A stretch of DNA of 64,000 nt from Cryphonectria parasitica EP155 (GCF_011745365.1 NW_024468914.1:2626001-2690000); one strand, 5' to 3'; shown: positions 12,660 through 23,750, counted from the stretch's first letter. The notes: generated by a model from the sequence alone, not told the origin. Numbers and translations are program-made.

Positions 12660-12755
12660 GGCACCATGGCGGAGGGGTTAACGCGTCAGACTTGAACTGG
12701 CTAACAAAGTCATCTGATTCCTTCGGGAGCGCAAGTTCGAATCTTGCTGGTGTCG
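12660..12755 (+). tRNA. tRNA-Ser(UGA) with 15-nt intron
   Basis: A full class II tRNA can be folded: acceptor GGCACCA (12660-12666) with TGGTGTC (12748-12754), discriminator G at 12755 as expected for serine, D arm with GGTTAA, anticodon stem TCAGA / TCTGA, long variable arm closed by a TTCG tetraloop, and T arm GCAAG-TTCGAAT-CTTGC. The anticodon TGA is at 12693-12695. A 15-nt intron (12697-12711) sits directly after position 37; its removal gives the loop CUUGAAA, the usual serine-UGA loop. The T-arm sequence also gives a good B box. Confidence 0.93.
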
Positions 12756-12761
12756 TTTTTT
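12756..12761 (+). terminator. Pol III T6 terminator
   Basis: Six T residues follow the discriminator base of the tRNA gene directly. Confidence 0.85.
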
Positions 12762-12964
12762 AGTGACAAAGTTTTTGCTACTCTTATCAATATGATGAGT
12801 ATTCTACCCGTGGGCGCTAGCCCTCCTGGCCCCCTACTCCGTTCCTCCGTAGTGGGTGCCAAAAATGGTGCCGGGCCGAAAATAGTGCCATTTTGAAGAC
12901 TTTTTTCCTTTCCTTCCTCACACCCTCACACCCCCTCTATCGCTGTTCACCCCTATTTATCAAT

Positions 12965-14232
12965 ATGGCCTCTTTTTCTACCTCTGAGGCTGAAGATAGT
13001 ACTGTTTAATCAAGCGCAGAAGCCGCGAGCGAGTTTCTAGCCATTCGAGCCCAAGAAGATGCTGCCCACGAAGCCTTCGTGGCCAGCCTCAACGCGTGGA
13101 AAGCGCGACGAGGCATTCTTCGCCAAAGCGAAAGTCGAGATCCTCGAGACGATTCGAAATCTTGCAAGCTCTCAAGAACCCCCTTACTCTTGTTTGCTGC
13201 GCATATACTATATAGCAGAACTATACTGCGAAAGCATATCGATGAACTACGCTGTTCAAGCTTGCTTGCTATATCAGCAAGACCTTGAGAATGCTCTTAG
13301 TATCTTGAGCTCTGGAAGGATTAAGCTCTTATTAGATATGTGATGTAGCTTAACTATAGTAGCTTTCCTGCTCTGAAGAAAAGTATTCTTTCTGCTGCTA
13401 ATGATATACATTCTCTTCGCTAGAAAGAGCTTGTTAGTTCTTACTTTTTGCTACAATGGCTGAGCAAGTATTCTGAAATCGATATATTACTTGTAATAAT
13501 GCACTGCAATATCCGAAGATTCTGAAGTATACAAGAGGTTTATGCTAGCAAGAGCGATATCAAAGTAGTAACTAATTGAATACGGAAATATAACAAGTAA
13601 TCCATGCAAGTGCTATTATTCGCCTTTGGGACTATTCAAGTGTATAACAAATGAATACTTAGATTAACAACTGAAGAGCTATGTTCTGATAGTCTATCTA
13701 ATGATAATGAATGTATTTTTATATATCCAGCTCTTCAGTATAAACTGTAGAAGTTAATAAGCAACTGTTGCAGTTCCTAGCCTGGATTGTGAGGATTGAT
13801 AGCGATAGTTGCAGTTTAAGGTTATATCAACAGGACTGCTTGCAGTCCTTGCAGTCCTCTCCTGATTGATTCATGCTTCTAACCCTAACCCTTGATTATC
13901 TAATCCCAATTAGCCTTATCCGTGCCCTGAGCTGTGATTGTTGAGTCTCTTGTTAGCAGGGCTGGTTTTGTAACCTGCATGCTGAATGGGTTATAACATT
14001 ACTTCTCAAGCTTGTTGAAGCAGCTTATTAGAGCTTTGAAGCTTCTATATACTTCTTGAACTACTTCTTCAATAAATACGAAAATGCTATTAAGAAGTAT
14101 AAACTAATGCTGTCTGCTATATGAAATACTAATAAGTATAGCAATTGCATTAATATTCTAGCTAGTTGCATTTAATATATTATTATTGCTACAGAATAGA
14201 AAGCAAAAGCTAAAGTATTCAACTTCAATAAT
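12965..14232 (+). pseudogene. Decayed gag-like or hypothetical ORF, split by solo LTR
   Basis: A frame beginning ATGGCCTCT reads about 108 codons with one TAA at a likely Gln codon, with Ala/Glu-rich segments such as EDAAHEAFVASLNAWKARR. Similar coding-like sequence continues in other frames to about 13,490 and again after the solo LTR (for example SSYFLLQWLSKYSEIDI, then helical KYENAIKKYKLMLSA). Removal of the solo LTR and one TSD joins the last two pieces in one frame. I do not recognise the family; helical content and position suggest a retroelement gag. It is the first decayed sequence after the tRNA, and its upstream flank (12,820-12,900) is GC-richer with repeated GTGCC motifs. Confidence 0.4.
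13492..13998 (-). mobile_element. Solo LTR, family A variant, TSD TTACT
   Basis: Read on the minus strand it begins TGTTATAAC and ends TTACA, as in the other family-A LTRs, and it shares their R-U5 half (GTTATCAATCTAAG-like core, GTTAGCATAAAC-like block). TTACT flanks it at 13487-13491 and 13999-14003. Its U3 is unlike the other copies and includes a short repeat of GCAGTCCT. No internal sequence is present, so it is a solo LTR left by recombination. Confidence 0.85.
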
Positions 14233-14452
14233 TGTCAGGTGTAAAGGTTGCAAAAGCAATGTAGCAAGGTCTTTTCTCTCTTTCAAGAGCATACAATCAG
14301 AAATAACATTAAGGCTTAAGGAGCTAAGTTCTGCTCAGCAGTGCTGATGTAGCTAGAAAGCTGCTTTATAGCCGCATATTGCTTAATCATCCATAATCCA
14401 GCTGGCTTAGCTAGCTCTGAGCCTTGCTGGCACAATCAGCTCTGACAGATTG

Positions 14453-14762
14453 TGTCAGGATAAAAAGGGCACACAAGTGAGGTAAAGGGGTGTGAGCTGC
14501 TCCCAAGCCGCTCTGTTGATGCTTCCATTCAAAGGGACTACTGAACCTATCTCCCTCCTCCTCTTTTTCGCTGCTGGATCTGTTGTTCCTCTTTCCCTTA
14601 TGTACACAATTGGCCTGGACTAGATAGGATGATAATAGCCTGATAGCTATGCAGCATCGTACGAGAGCGCTGCTTCGGAGCGAAGCTCTTGCAGCAGCCC
14701 TGAACTGCCACCAGGGGTTGCAAGGGCCACCTATTTCCTTTGTGCGCATATAAGCTCTAACA
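14453..14762. mobile_element. Solo family-B LTR in C0, TSD GATTG
   Basis: 310 bp, TGTCAGGA to TCTAACA, near-identical in order to the LTRs of B1. It is flanked by GATTG at 14448-14452 and 14763-14767 and splits the family-C sequence just after its left LTR. Confidence 0.85.
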
Positions 14763-14869
14763 GATTGTTCTCCCTTATCAGGCCTTGTTCTTAAGGCCTT
14801 TGAAGCTTTCAAGCTTTCGTTGCTTTCAGGCTTTCGCTGCTTCCTAGCTGCTCTCATGCCTTCTTAATG

Positions 14870-15189
14870 CTTCAGGCTCTTAAGATCTCTCAGTGCTTCA
14901 GGCTTCTCAAAGGTTCTCAAGATCTCTCAGTGCTTTAGCCTCTAGGCTACTTAAGGTTTCTCAAGGTCTCTCAGTGCTTCAAGCTTCTCAAGGCTTCTCA
15001 AGGTCTCTCAGTGCCTCAGGCCTTTCAAGGCCTCTCAAGATCTCTCAGTGCTTCAGGCTTCTCGAAGTCTCTCAGTGCCTCAGGTTTCTCAAGGCTTCTC
15101 AAGATCTCTCAGTGCCTTAGCTTCTAGGCTACTCAAGGCTTCTCAAGATCTCTCAGTGCCTCAAGCTTCTCAAAGCTTCTCAAGATCTC
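14870..15189 (+). repeat. 37-bp minisatellite, C0
   Basis: About eight to nine imperfect copies of a 37-bp unit built on CTCAAGATCTCTCAGTGC. Preceded at about 14,800-14,860 by shorter repeats of a 17-bp GCTTTCGTTGCTTTCAG-like unit. Confidence 0.8.
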
Positions 15190-15430
15190 TGTCAGAGCCG
15201 ATTGTGCTAGCAAGGCTCAGAGCCAGCTAAGCCAGCTGGATTACGGATGACTAAGCAATATGCAGCTATAAAGCAGCTTTCTAGCTACATCAGCACTGCT
15301 GAGCAGAACTTAGCTCTTTAAGCTTCAATGTTATTCTGATTATATGCTTCTGAAAGAGAGAAAAGACCTTGCTATATTGCTTTTGCAACCTTTCCATCTG
15401 ATAATTTGAAGCTTAGTATTATAACTCATC

Positions 15431-15740
15431 TGTCAGAGTAAAAAGAGCACACAAGTGAGGTGAAGGGGTATGAGCTGCTCCCAAGCTGCTCTGTTGACGC
15501 TTCCATTCAAAGGGACTACTAAACCTATCTCCCTTCTCCTCTTTTTCGCTGCTGGACCTGTTGTTCCCCTTTCCCTTATGTACACAATTGGCCTGGACTA
15601 GATGGGATGACAATAGCCTGATGGCTATGCAGCATCGTACGAGAGCGCTGCTTCGGAGCGAAGCTCTCGCAGCAGCTCTGGACTGCCACCAGGGGTTGCA
15701 AGGGCCACCTATTTCCTTTGTGCGCATACAAGCTCTGACA
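15431..15740. mobile_element. Solo family-B LTR in the A0 LTR
   Basis: 310 bp from TGTCAGAG to CTCTGACA. It interrupts the first 20 bases of the A0 LTR (TATTATAACTCATC / CCATCCAACATG). Flanks TCATC and CCATC are a TSD differing by one C/T change. Confidence 0.85.
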
Positions 15741-16689
15741 CCATCCAACATGCAGGTCACAAGCAAGCAAGAATCAGATATCAGAAACTCAATGCTCTGA
15801 TCAAGCACTAGCTACATAATTCAGGATTAGAGTTATAAGTATAACTAATCGGAATAAATAGCTTTAAATATATGCTATTCAGAGCTAGCAGAATAACTTG
15901 GATATATTGCTATTCAACATATTCCTACTGAAGAGCAGGATATATAAGAATACATTTGTTACCACTAGATAAACTATTAGAATATAGCTCTTCAGTTATC
16001 AATTTAAGTATTTATTTATATTATATTTGAAATAGCTCTAAAAGCAAGTAATCAGTATTTATACAAATTATAATTATATTCTATATTTAGTAAATTCTAT
16101 TTTAATATTGCTCTTATTAGCATAAACTCTTTATATATTTCAGATTTTCAAATATTGCAATATATTTATTATATTTTAATAATTCTTATTTAAGAATAAT
16201 TCAGTATTATTCTTTTAAATAATATAGAATATAATAGCTTTAGAAATCTCTTTCTTATTCTTATATTAATTCATATAAAAGAATTTAATCAGCTAGATCT
16301 GCTTTCTTATTCAGCATATTTGTCAGGTGGAAAGGTTGCAAAGGCAATATGGCGAGGTCTTTTCTCTCTTTCAGGGATATACAACCAGAATAATATTGAG
16401 GCCTAAGAAGCTAAGTTCTGCTCAGCAGTGCTAATGTAGCTAGAAAGCTGCTTTATAGCCGCATATTGCTTAGTCATCCGTAATCCAGCTGGCTTAGCTG
16501 GCTCTGAGCCTTGCTGGCACAATCGGCTCTGACAGATTGTCCCCTCTTATCAGGCCTTGTCCTCAAGGCCTTTGAGGCTTCCGAGCTTTCGTTGCTTCCA
16601 GGCTTCCGTTGCTCCCAAGCTTCCGTTGCTCCCAAGCTTCCGTTGCTTCCAGGCTTTCGCTGCTTCCTAGCTGCTCCTATGCCTTCTCA

Positions 16690-16990
16690 ATGCTTCAAGC
16701 TCTTAAGATCTCTCAGTGCTTCAGGCTTCTCAAAGCTTCTCAAGATCCCTCAGTGCCTCAGGTTTCTCAAAGCCTCTCAAGATCTCTCAGTGCCTCAGGC
16801 TTCTCAAGGCCTCTCAAGGTCTCTCAGTGCCTCAGGCCTCTCAAGGCTTCTCAAGATCTCTCAGTGCCTCAGGTTCCTCAAGGCCTCTCAAGATCTCTCA
16901 GTGCTTCAGGCTTCTCAAGGCCTCTCAAGGTCTCTCAGTGCCTCAGGCCTCTCAAAGCTTCTCAAGGTCTCTCAGTGCCTCAGGCCTCTC
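16690..16990 (+). repeat. 37-bp minisatellite, C1
   Basis: About eight copies of the 37-bp unit (core CTCTCAGTGCCTCAGGC). The 37-bp period is not a multiple of three, yet all three forward frames stay open across it and give related Ser/Leu/Gln-rich peptides. A 17-bp repeat (GCTTCCGTTGCTCCCAA) precedes it at about 16,570-16,672. Confidence 0.85.
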
Positions 16991-17074
16991 CACCATCTCC
17001 CTCCTTCTCTTCTGGCTTCGTTCCCGAAGCTTGTGAAAAAAAAAATTTCTTTTTAATCACATTCCAAATGTAAG

Positions 17075-17555
17075 TGTTATGACCCATCCAACATGCAGGT
17101 CACAGAACAGGTCACGAGTAACAGGGACCAGGTGTCCAGGACTCAACGTCCTAACAAAGCATTGATTACATAACCCAGGGTTAGGGTTGCGGAAACCTAA
17201 CCAATCAGACAGCAAGGCGATCACTCGTAATCACCGATGCTCAGTGATCAGTAGCGATCCAGAATGATTAGTGGTAATCTGAAGCGATCACCAGCAAGCA
17301 AGAACTGAAGAACCAAGTATATGAAGATTTATATTTCTTACTGTTAGATGGATTTCCTTCAGATAGTTCTTTAGTTATCAATCTAAGTATTCAGTCTTTT
17401 ATACTAAGTAGCTCTAAAGACAGTGAATACTTGCATTGCTTCTTAAGACTTGTACAGTTCCGTATTCAAGAACTTAACACTTTGATACTGCTCTTGTTAG
17501 CATAAACCCTCTTCGTGTACTTAGGAATCTTTGGATTGCTGCAGTGCTCATTACA
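17075..17555 (+). repeat. A1 5' LTR
   Basis: 481 bp. It keeps the telomere-like GGGTTAGGGTT (17178-17188), a U3 cassette with repeated GATCA/AATCA-type words (about 17,215-17,300), a TATA-like ATTTATATTT and the core AGTTATCAA at 17373-17381 proposed as the transcript 5' end. Confidence 0.93.
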
Positions 17556-17557
17556 TT

Positions 17558-17566
17558 TTGATAACT
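17558..17566 (+). promoter_or_regulatory. Predicted self-priming primer-binding site, A1
   Basis: TTGATAACT lies two bases inside the 5' LTR and is the exact reverse complement of AGTTATCAA in the LTR (17373-17381), about where transcription should start. This is the arrangement of self-priming Tf1/sushi-type chromoviruses. I see no match to a tRNA 3' end in this spot. Confidence 0.5.
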
Positions 17567-17829
17567 CTTGTTCAAGAATAGTTTAGTATTATTCTCTTGA
17601 ATAATACGGAATACAATAGCTTCTCCAGAAATCTCTTTATTCTTGCACGCTTCTACTTAGGAAGAACTGATTAATTAGATATATCAGCTTACTCAGTATA
17701 TTTAGAATCTATGCGAACAATAGCAAGCTTAAAGTGCTATTATCGCTAATTAATAAGCTTAGCTAGCTCAGCAAGCTCAATAAGCACAGTTTACTTCTAT
17801 AGCTACTAATAGTGCTGGAAAAGCATACA

Positions 17830-20050
17830 AAATGAATAAGCTTGCTATATATAACAGCAATCAGAAAATGCTGTATAGATTCCTTACTTACTACAGAGTA
17901 TATTTTCTATACTATGAGACTCAGTTTACTAAGAAATCTGAAAAGATTATTCTTGCAGAAACTCGTTTCAAAAAGAATGCTCTCATCTAATACAAGCTTT
18001 CTCTATACAATCACTTGAAGCATTAGAACAATTCCGATATGCATACTTAGGATATTAAGAATATATTTAATTCTTTTGAAAGCTTCGAGAAAGCTCTTAA
18101 GGAAATCTTTGATAATTCCAATGAAGAATGCATTACAGCTTAGCAGCTTATAAATCTCAAACAAACTAAGTTAGCTTTTGCTTATATAATCAGATTCAAG
18201 CAACTTTTAGCATGATTTCCGTAAGAAGATAAGAATCTTATAAAGCACTATTACAAGAGATTTAAGAATAATGTTAAAGATAAAATCTTCAAGCAGAATT
18301 AGCTGAAGAATTTTGCAATATTCTCTAATTAAGCTATCTGCATTAATAATTATCTGTATAAACGATGGGTGGAGAAATCCAAGAAGAAAGAAAGCTAGAT
18401 TTAAAGATTTCTAGCTAATATAAGCAAGAAACTTTAAAATAAGAATAGCAATTGATATAGCAATATAGCTTAAAGCAGCACTATATATACTAATTCTATA
18501 AAACTTGATGCAGCTAATAAGTAGTATAGCAAGAGAAATGATATTACTTGCTATAATTGCAATAAATAAGAGCATATTGTATGCAACTGCTATTAATTTC
18601 GGAAGAATAAATAGCAATCAGTTTAGAAAGAATGCTAGTGAACCAGAACTAGGGCGCTGTCGCCCTCGAAAGAAAAAAAAAGGGACAAACAGCTGCCGAA
18701 GCAATGGGCAAGGGCTCATGCAACCCAAGCGTGCCTGTACAGATAAGGACAGCAAACTAAGGCCACACGAGCACAAGAACAGGGTGAAAAACCTGTCTTA
18801 GACCTGTTCAAAGGGTTCAAAATTGAAAAGAAGAGAAAGAATGCTTCATTGTTGCTTATAGCTAAAGAATTTGAAAAGTGAGTAGTATCCTTTATATGTA
18901 TGAAGACCCTTAACCCACTGTACTCCACATCCCACGAACTACCACCCTGGCCACCACAACACTAGATAAATATTGCTTAATAATAGAAATCCAATTAACT
19001 AAGCAAAAATACTTTCTTGAAGCAAGTATTGAATTCTATTAATTATGAAAGTTTTAGCTGAATATTCTGCTACAATAATAACTGCTTAATATATCTCTCG
19101 AGTAAGAAAGGTTCAGAATAGTTTCCTTAGAAATCTAGGCGCTATAGGCAGATAGCGATAGCAGGGCGAGAATGCATGCTTAGCATCTTCACAAGTAGCA
19201 ATCCGAACTGCTCTAATACTGCGGAACAGAGCATTCAGGCATTAGGAGAAGAGCTTAGCAATGATACTCTTCAACATTCTTTATCATCTATGCTAAGCAT
19301 TATGATTAGGGATATGAATAAAGAATAATACTTTCTTGATTATTAGTATGAATATCTAAATAATACTGAAGATGCTTCTCAAGCAATAGAAAGATTAAGC
19401 CAGAATGAGCAATTCAATGATTCATCAGAGCCTTTTGTGAATAATAAATCTAAGAAATCTATAGAAAGGTTTCCTTTTAGTATTGAATGGAATAAGGAAA
19501 TAATATAGATTGAATATCTCATTTATAGAATAGAACTAGAAAAGCTCTTTATCTGCATTTCCTTGCAAAATATCAAGATATAAGAAGATAAGAACTCTTG
19601 GATCAGCTTATTTCATGATCTATACTACAAACTAGCATGAATCTTCTGCACTTATTATAGCTGCAGAATGCACTTCTCAGATAAGATGCAATACGAATAG
19701 TTCTCTATTAGGGAATCAGAACAAATCCTTTAGGCTATTAAAGAAAAAGAATTCTGCTTCAGAGAAATTCTTAATAAATAGTACTATAATACATATATTG
19801 AGCTATTAGATAACTGTTCTATACAATATATAAATAAGAAGATAAAATAATAGCAGTATAAGATGATATTCTATATGATTTATATTAATAATAAGATTTG
19901 CAACTAGTATTAATAAAAGAAAGATTAGAAATAATAATAATATAAGCAAAAGCAAGCTAAGAAGCTTACTCAAAAAGCAGCAAAGCAAGCTTAGAAGAAT
20001 AAATAGTTCTTAATAAACTCAAAAGAACAGAATTGCTTATAAAGAAATTG
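17830..20050 (+). pseudogene. A1 gag remnant with zinc knuckle
   Basis: Gag-type helical sequence can be read between stops (for example FNSFESFEKALKEIFDN). At 18549-18590 it has a C-x2-C-x4-H-x4-C zinc knuckle (CYNC...H...C) for binding the genomic RNA. The one stop inside the knuckle is TAA where A4 has CAA. Gag builds the particle in the cytoplasm. Interrupted by the 323-bp solo LTR at 18639-18961. Confidence 0.75.
18639..18961. mobile_element. Undecayed 323-bp solo LTR in A1 gag, TSD CTAG
   Basis: Begins TGAACCAG and ends CACAACA, flanked by CTAG at 18635-18638 and 18962-18965. The homologous places in A3 (about 38,025-38,065) and A4 (about 61,620-61,660) lack it and read through AATGCTAGAT, showing the empty site. 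Base composition is normal and there is no RIP decay. A TATA-like TTTATATGTATGAAG lies about 70 bp before the end, as in an LTR. It matches neither family A, B nor C. Confidence 0.75.
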
Positions 20051-20079
20051 CAGATAATCAGATTAGAATGATCTTTATA

Positions 20080-23000
20080 TGAAGCTTCTAGAATAAATTA
20101 TGCTTATATTAAGTTTAATATATATATTTAAGAATATAAATACAGCGTACTATTGAATAGTAATGCTTAGAGAAACTTTATATTTCTATATATCATTAAT
20201 CAGGCATAACTATAATAAAGATGGAAAAGATATTCATATACTCTTAGCATCATAAAAGAATAATCTATTGCATATAATCAAGAAATAATTAATAAGAAGA
20301 CTGATCATCTATCTATCTTAATTCTAGAATATATAATCAGAATTTCTTTTAATATCATGGATATAGCATAGCATGAGCTAATTATAAAGCTTTCATAGCT
20401 CAAAAAGCACAATCCTCGAATCAATTAAACTACTAGCTAGATCTCATAAGAACAAGCTATACTCAGAGAGATAGTTACAATCAATAGCGCAGAATTGAAG
20501 CTAGTAATTAAAGAATATTCAGAAAAAGAAGCTTTATACAACTTCATATATACTTTCAAGTTAGCAGAGCTAGCAATCCAAGAAGAAGAATCTAGTAATA
20601 AGCAAACCCAAATAGTATCAGAGCATCAATAGATTAGCAAAATAACGGAAGCGAGATTCTCAGCAAGTTAGTTTGCTCTAAAGCAATAAGGAAAAGCTTT
20701 AGAATGTGAATTATAGAACTATACAAGAAAAACCTCGAAATCAAGCTCTTAAGCGCTCAGTTCAGCTCGGAGCAAACGCTCAAAGCTTTTAAAAATATTA
20801 ACAAATAAAAAGAAGTATGCTTAACAATATCTACTATTTCTTCAGATAGCAGAAACAGTATAAGAATCAGAATTAATACTTGCGAATATATTACAAGAAT
20901 ATTACAAGTTTAAGAAACTATTCCAGAGAGAATTGAATACAGAATTATCAGAATACAGCTTATACAATTACAAGATTCCACTACAAGAAGGAAAACAGTC
21001 CAAATTCTTCTCTATTTATAAACTAAACAAAGCATGATTAGAAATACTTCGGAAGTATCTTAATGAGAATCTTAAGAAAGAATATATATAATTATTGCAA
21101 TTATTAGCAGAATATCTTATCCTATTTATATTCAAGAAAAATAGCAAACTTAAGCTATATATTAATTATAAGCAATTCAATAATATTACAATCAAGAATC
21201 AATACTCATTACTATTTATCAAGAAACTATAAAATAGATTATAAAGAGCATAGTGATTTACAGTTCTGAATCTGAAAGAAGCTTATAATCTGATTAGAGT
21301 AAAGAAAGGAGAAGAATGGAAAACTGCTTTCAGAATACGCTATGAATACTACAAATATTTAATTATATTCTTTAGTCTAACAAATGCTCTAGCTTCATTT
21401 CAGAAAATGATTAATTATATTCTATATAAGCATCTGAATCAGTTCATTATTATCTATTTCAACAATATTCTCATTTTCTTTTAAATACTAGAAGAATACA
21501 AAAAATATGTGAAAATAGTATTGCAAACGCTTCAAAATGCAAAACTCCTTATAGAATCTGCAAAGAGCTACTTTTATATACAAAAAGTTGAATATCTCGG
21601 ATTTACAATCAAGCTAGAATATATTAAGCTTCAGAAGAATAAGATGAAAGCTATTAGAAATTAGCTAGTTTTCAGAAACGTTAGAGATATTAGATTTTTT
21701 CTCGAATATATTAACTTCTATAAGCAGTTTATTAAGAACTATAGCTGAATCGCATACCTTCTTACAAATCTTATCAAAAAAGAATAGCTTTTCGAATAAA
21801 CTCCCAAAGCATAAGAAGCCTTTAATAAGATTATTAAGCATATTATCTTAGAACCAATTCTGTATAAAGCAGATTCTTATAAACTCTTTAAAGTTGAGAC
21901 TGATGCATTAGAATATATACTTGGAAGATAATTTAGCTAGCAAAACAACTAAGAATGTTTAAGAATTATAAGCAACTTCTTAAAGAAGTTGAATAGCTTG
22001 GAAATCAATTACAGAATTCCTAATTAGAAACTCATAACAATAGTAAAAGCTTTTAAGAAGTAGCAATACTATCTTATTAATATATAATATCTAATTATAG
22101 TTTACTCGGATTATAAGAATCTGATTATATTCATAATAACTAAGATTTTGAATAAGCAATAAATTAGATAAGCAGAATTTCTCTTATAGTTTGATTTCAA
22201 GATTATATACTGCAAAAGCTTGGAGAATGAATAAGCAGATGCTTTCAGCAGAAGATCAGATTATCGGAATGCAAACTCTTTAGATATATAGAATATCTTT
22301 GCTTAAGATAAATTAGAAAACCTTATTAATGCATATAGAGAACTGAATGCTACTTTTAGAATTGAATCTTTGGAAAAGAATTCAGAATTAATGATTTCAG
22401 AAGAACAAAACAATTATATTAGAAATGTATACAGTATACTAGCATACAGATATCAGAGAGTTAGAGCAATCTACGAATGTATTAAAAAATACTAGAGCTT
22501 ATTAGGCTTTAGGAAAAGAATTGAGAACATCCTATAATAATGCAATAGCTGCAAGAAGAATAAAGCAGAAAGATATAAGCTTTACAAACTACTGCATTTC
22601 TTATTAATATTTATAACTATTTAGTAATTCATTAATCTAAACTTTATTATCAAGCTATTTCTCTTATAAGAATCTTTAACTAAAATGCAATATAATAGCA
22701 TTTTAGTAATAGTTTGCAGATTAAGCAAATATGCTTATTTTCTTTCTTATAAGAAAAGCAGTATAGCAGAGGAACTTGCATATGCATTCCTTAGAACGAT
22801 TATTGCTAATCACAGCATATCAGAAGAAGTAATCTCTAATAGAAACAGAAAATTCAATTTAAAGTTTTAAACTTTACTCATAAAACAGCTTAGAACACAT
22901 TATAGAATATTTACAGCATTTCATTCATAAACAGATAAATAAATAGAAAGAATAAATTAGATTATTAAACAATATCTTCAATACTATATCAATCAGAAAT

Positions 23001-23750
23001 AGAACAATTAGATCAACTTGTTGCTTCTTGCACAGTTCGCTTATAATAGCATAAATATAAGCATAATAAAGAAATCACTATTCTTCATACTCTATAGATA
23101 TAACTCAATAGCTTATTACAAAGCATTGCAAGAAGCAGATGCAGAAGCTGCAGATAAAAGAATTAAGAAGATTAAGAAAGTTTAGAAGAAACTTTAATTA
23201 GAATTATAATTTGTTTAGGAATAAATAGTATAATATGCAAACTCCAAGAGAATTAAGAAATCAATCTTACAAAAAGAAAATAAGATTTATTTATTTCGAA
23301 AAAATATCAAAATAACAAGATCTAGCAATAAATTCAACTATAAGAAGTTAGAACTATTCAAAATCTTACAACAGATCTTTCCAATTAATTACAAATTAGC
23401 ATTACTCTATAGAATAAGAATATATTCAGTTTTTTATATCTTACTGCTGAAATTAGCAGCATAAGAAATATTAACGAATAAAACAGCAAAAGTAGAAAAC
23501 AATGAATCAGAATACAAAGTAAAGAAGATTCTCAAGCATAGAGGCATAGATAATACAAGGGAATATCTTATCAAATGAAAAGGTTATTCAGCAAGCGAAA
23601 ATTCTTGAGAACTGCAGGAAAACATTAAAAATACTTAGGAAAAGATAGCCGAATATTAGAAAAGGAAAGCTAGCACCTAAGACAATCACTCTGCCCCGAA
23701 CCAAGATCCAGGGGCTTCAGAGACCTCGCTCTCCAGGAAATCCAACTAAT
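20080..23750 (+). pseudogene. A1 pol remnant: PR-RT-RH-IN-chromodomain
   Basis: Retropepsin at about 20,100-20,470: LLDSNAQRNFI stands for the usual LLDSGA core, and the domain ends with LKKHNPRI. Reverse transcriptase at about 21,060-21,640, with LYINYKQFNNITIKNQY and, at 21455-21466, YFNN in place of catalytic YxDD. RNase H at about 21,880-22,300 (VETDA, SDYKNL, NEQADAFSRRS-like). Integrase at about 22,400-23,240, with SNRNRKF where the family has SDRD. Chromodomain at about 23,520-23,650 (EYLIK-x-KGYSASENS); its two stops replace conserved Trp. Nearly all stops sit at Gln or Trp codons. Clearly Ty3/Gypsy, chromovirus branch. Confidence 0.88.

Larger units (their letters stand above)
14233..15403. 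mobile_element. C0, rearranged family-C element with inverted LTRs
   Basis: The left end is a forward family-C LTR (14233-14447) and the right end is the same LTR in reverse (15190-15403). Between them are a solo family-B LTR and a 37-bp minisatellite block in forward orientation. Family-C copies C1 and C2 have direct LTRs, so this copy is rearranged or is a fusion of two insertions. The flanking 5-mers (ATAAT and ATTTG) do not match, in line with a recombination product. Confidence 0.65.

Noticed and set aside
15190..15403. Family-C LTR as a terminal-inverted-repeat DNA transposon end
   Set aside because: C1 and C2 show the same sequence as direct repeats with 5-bp TSDs, so it is an LTR; the inverted copy in C0 is a rearrangement.
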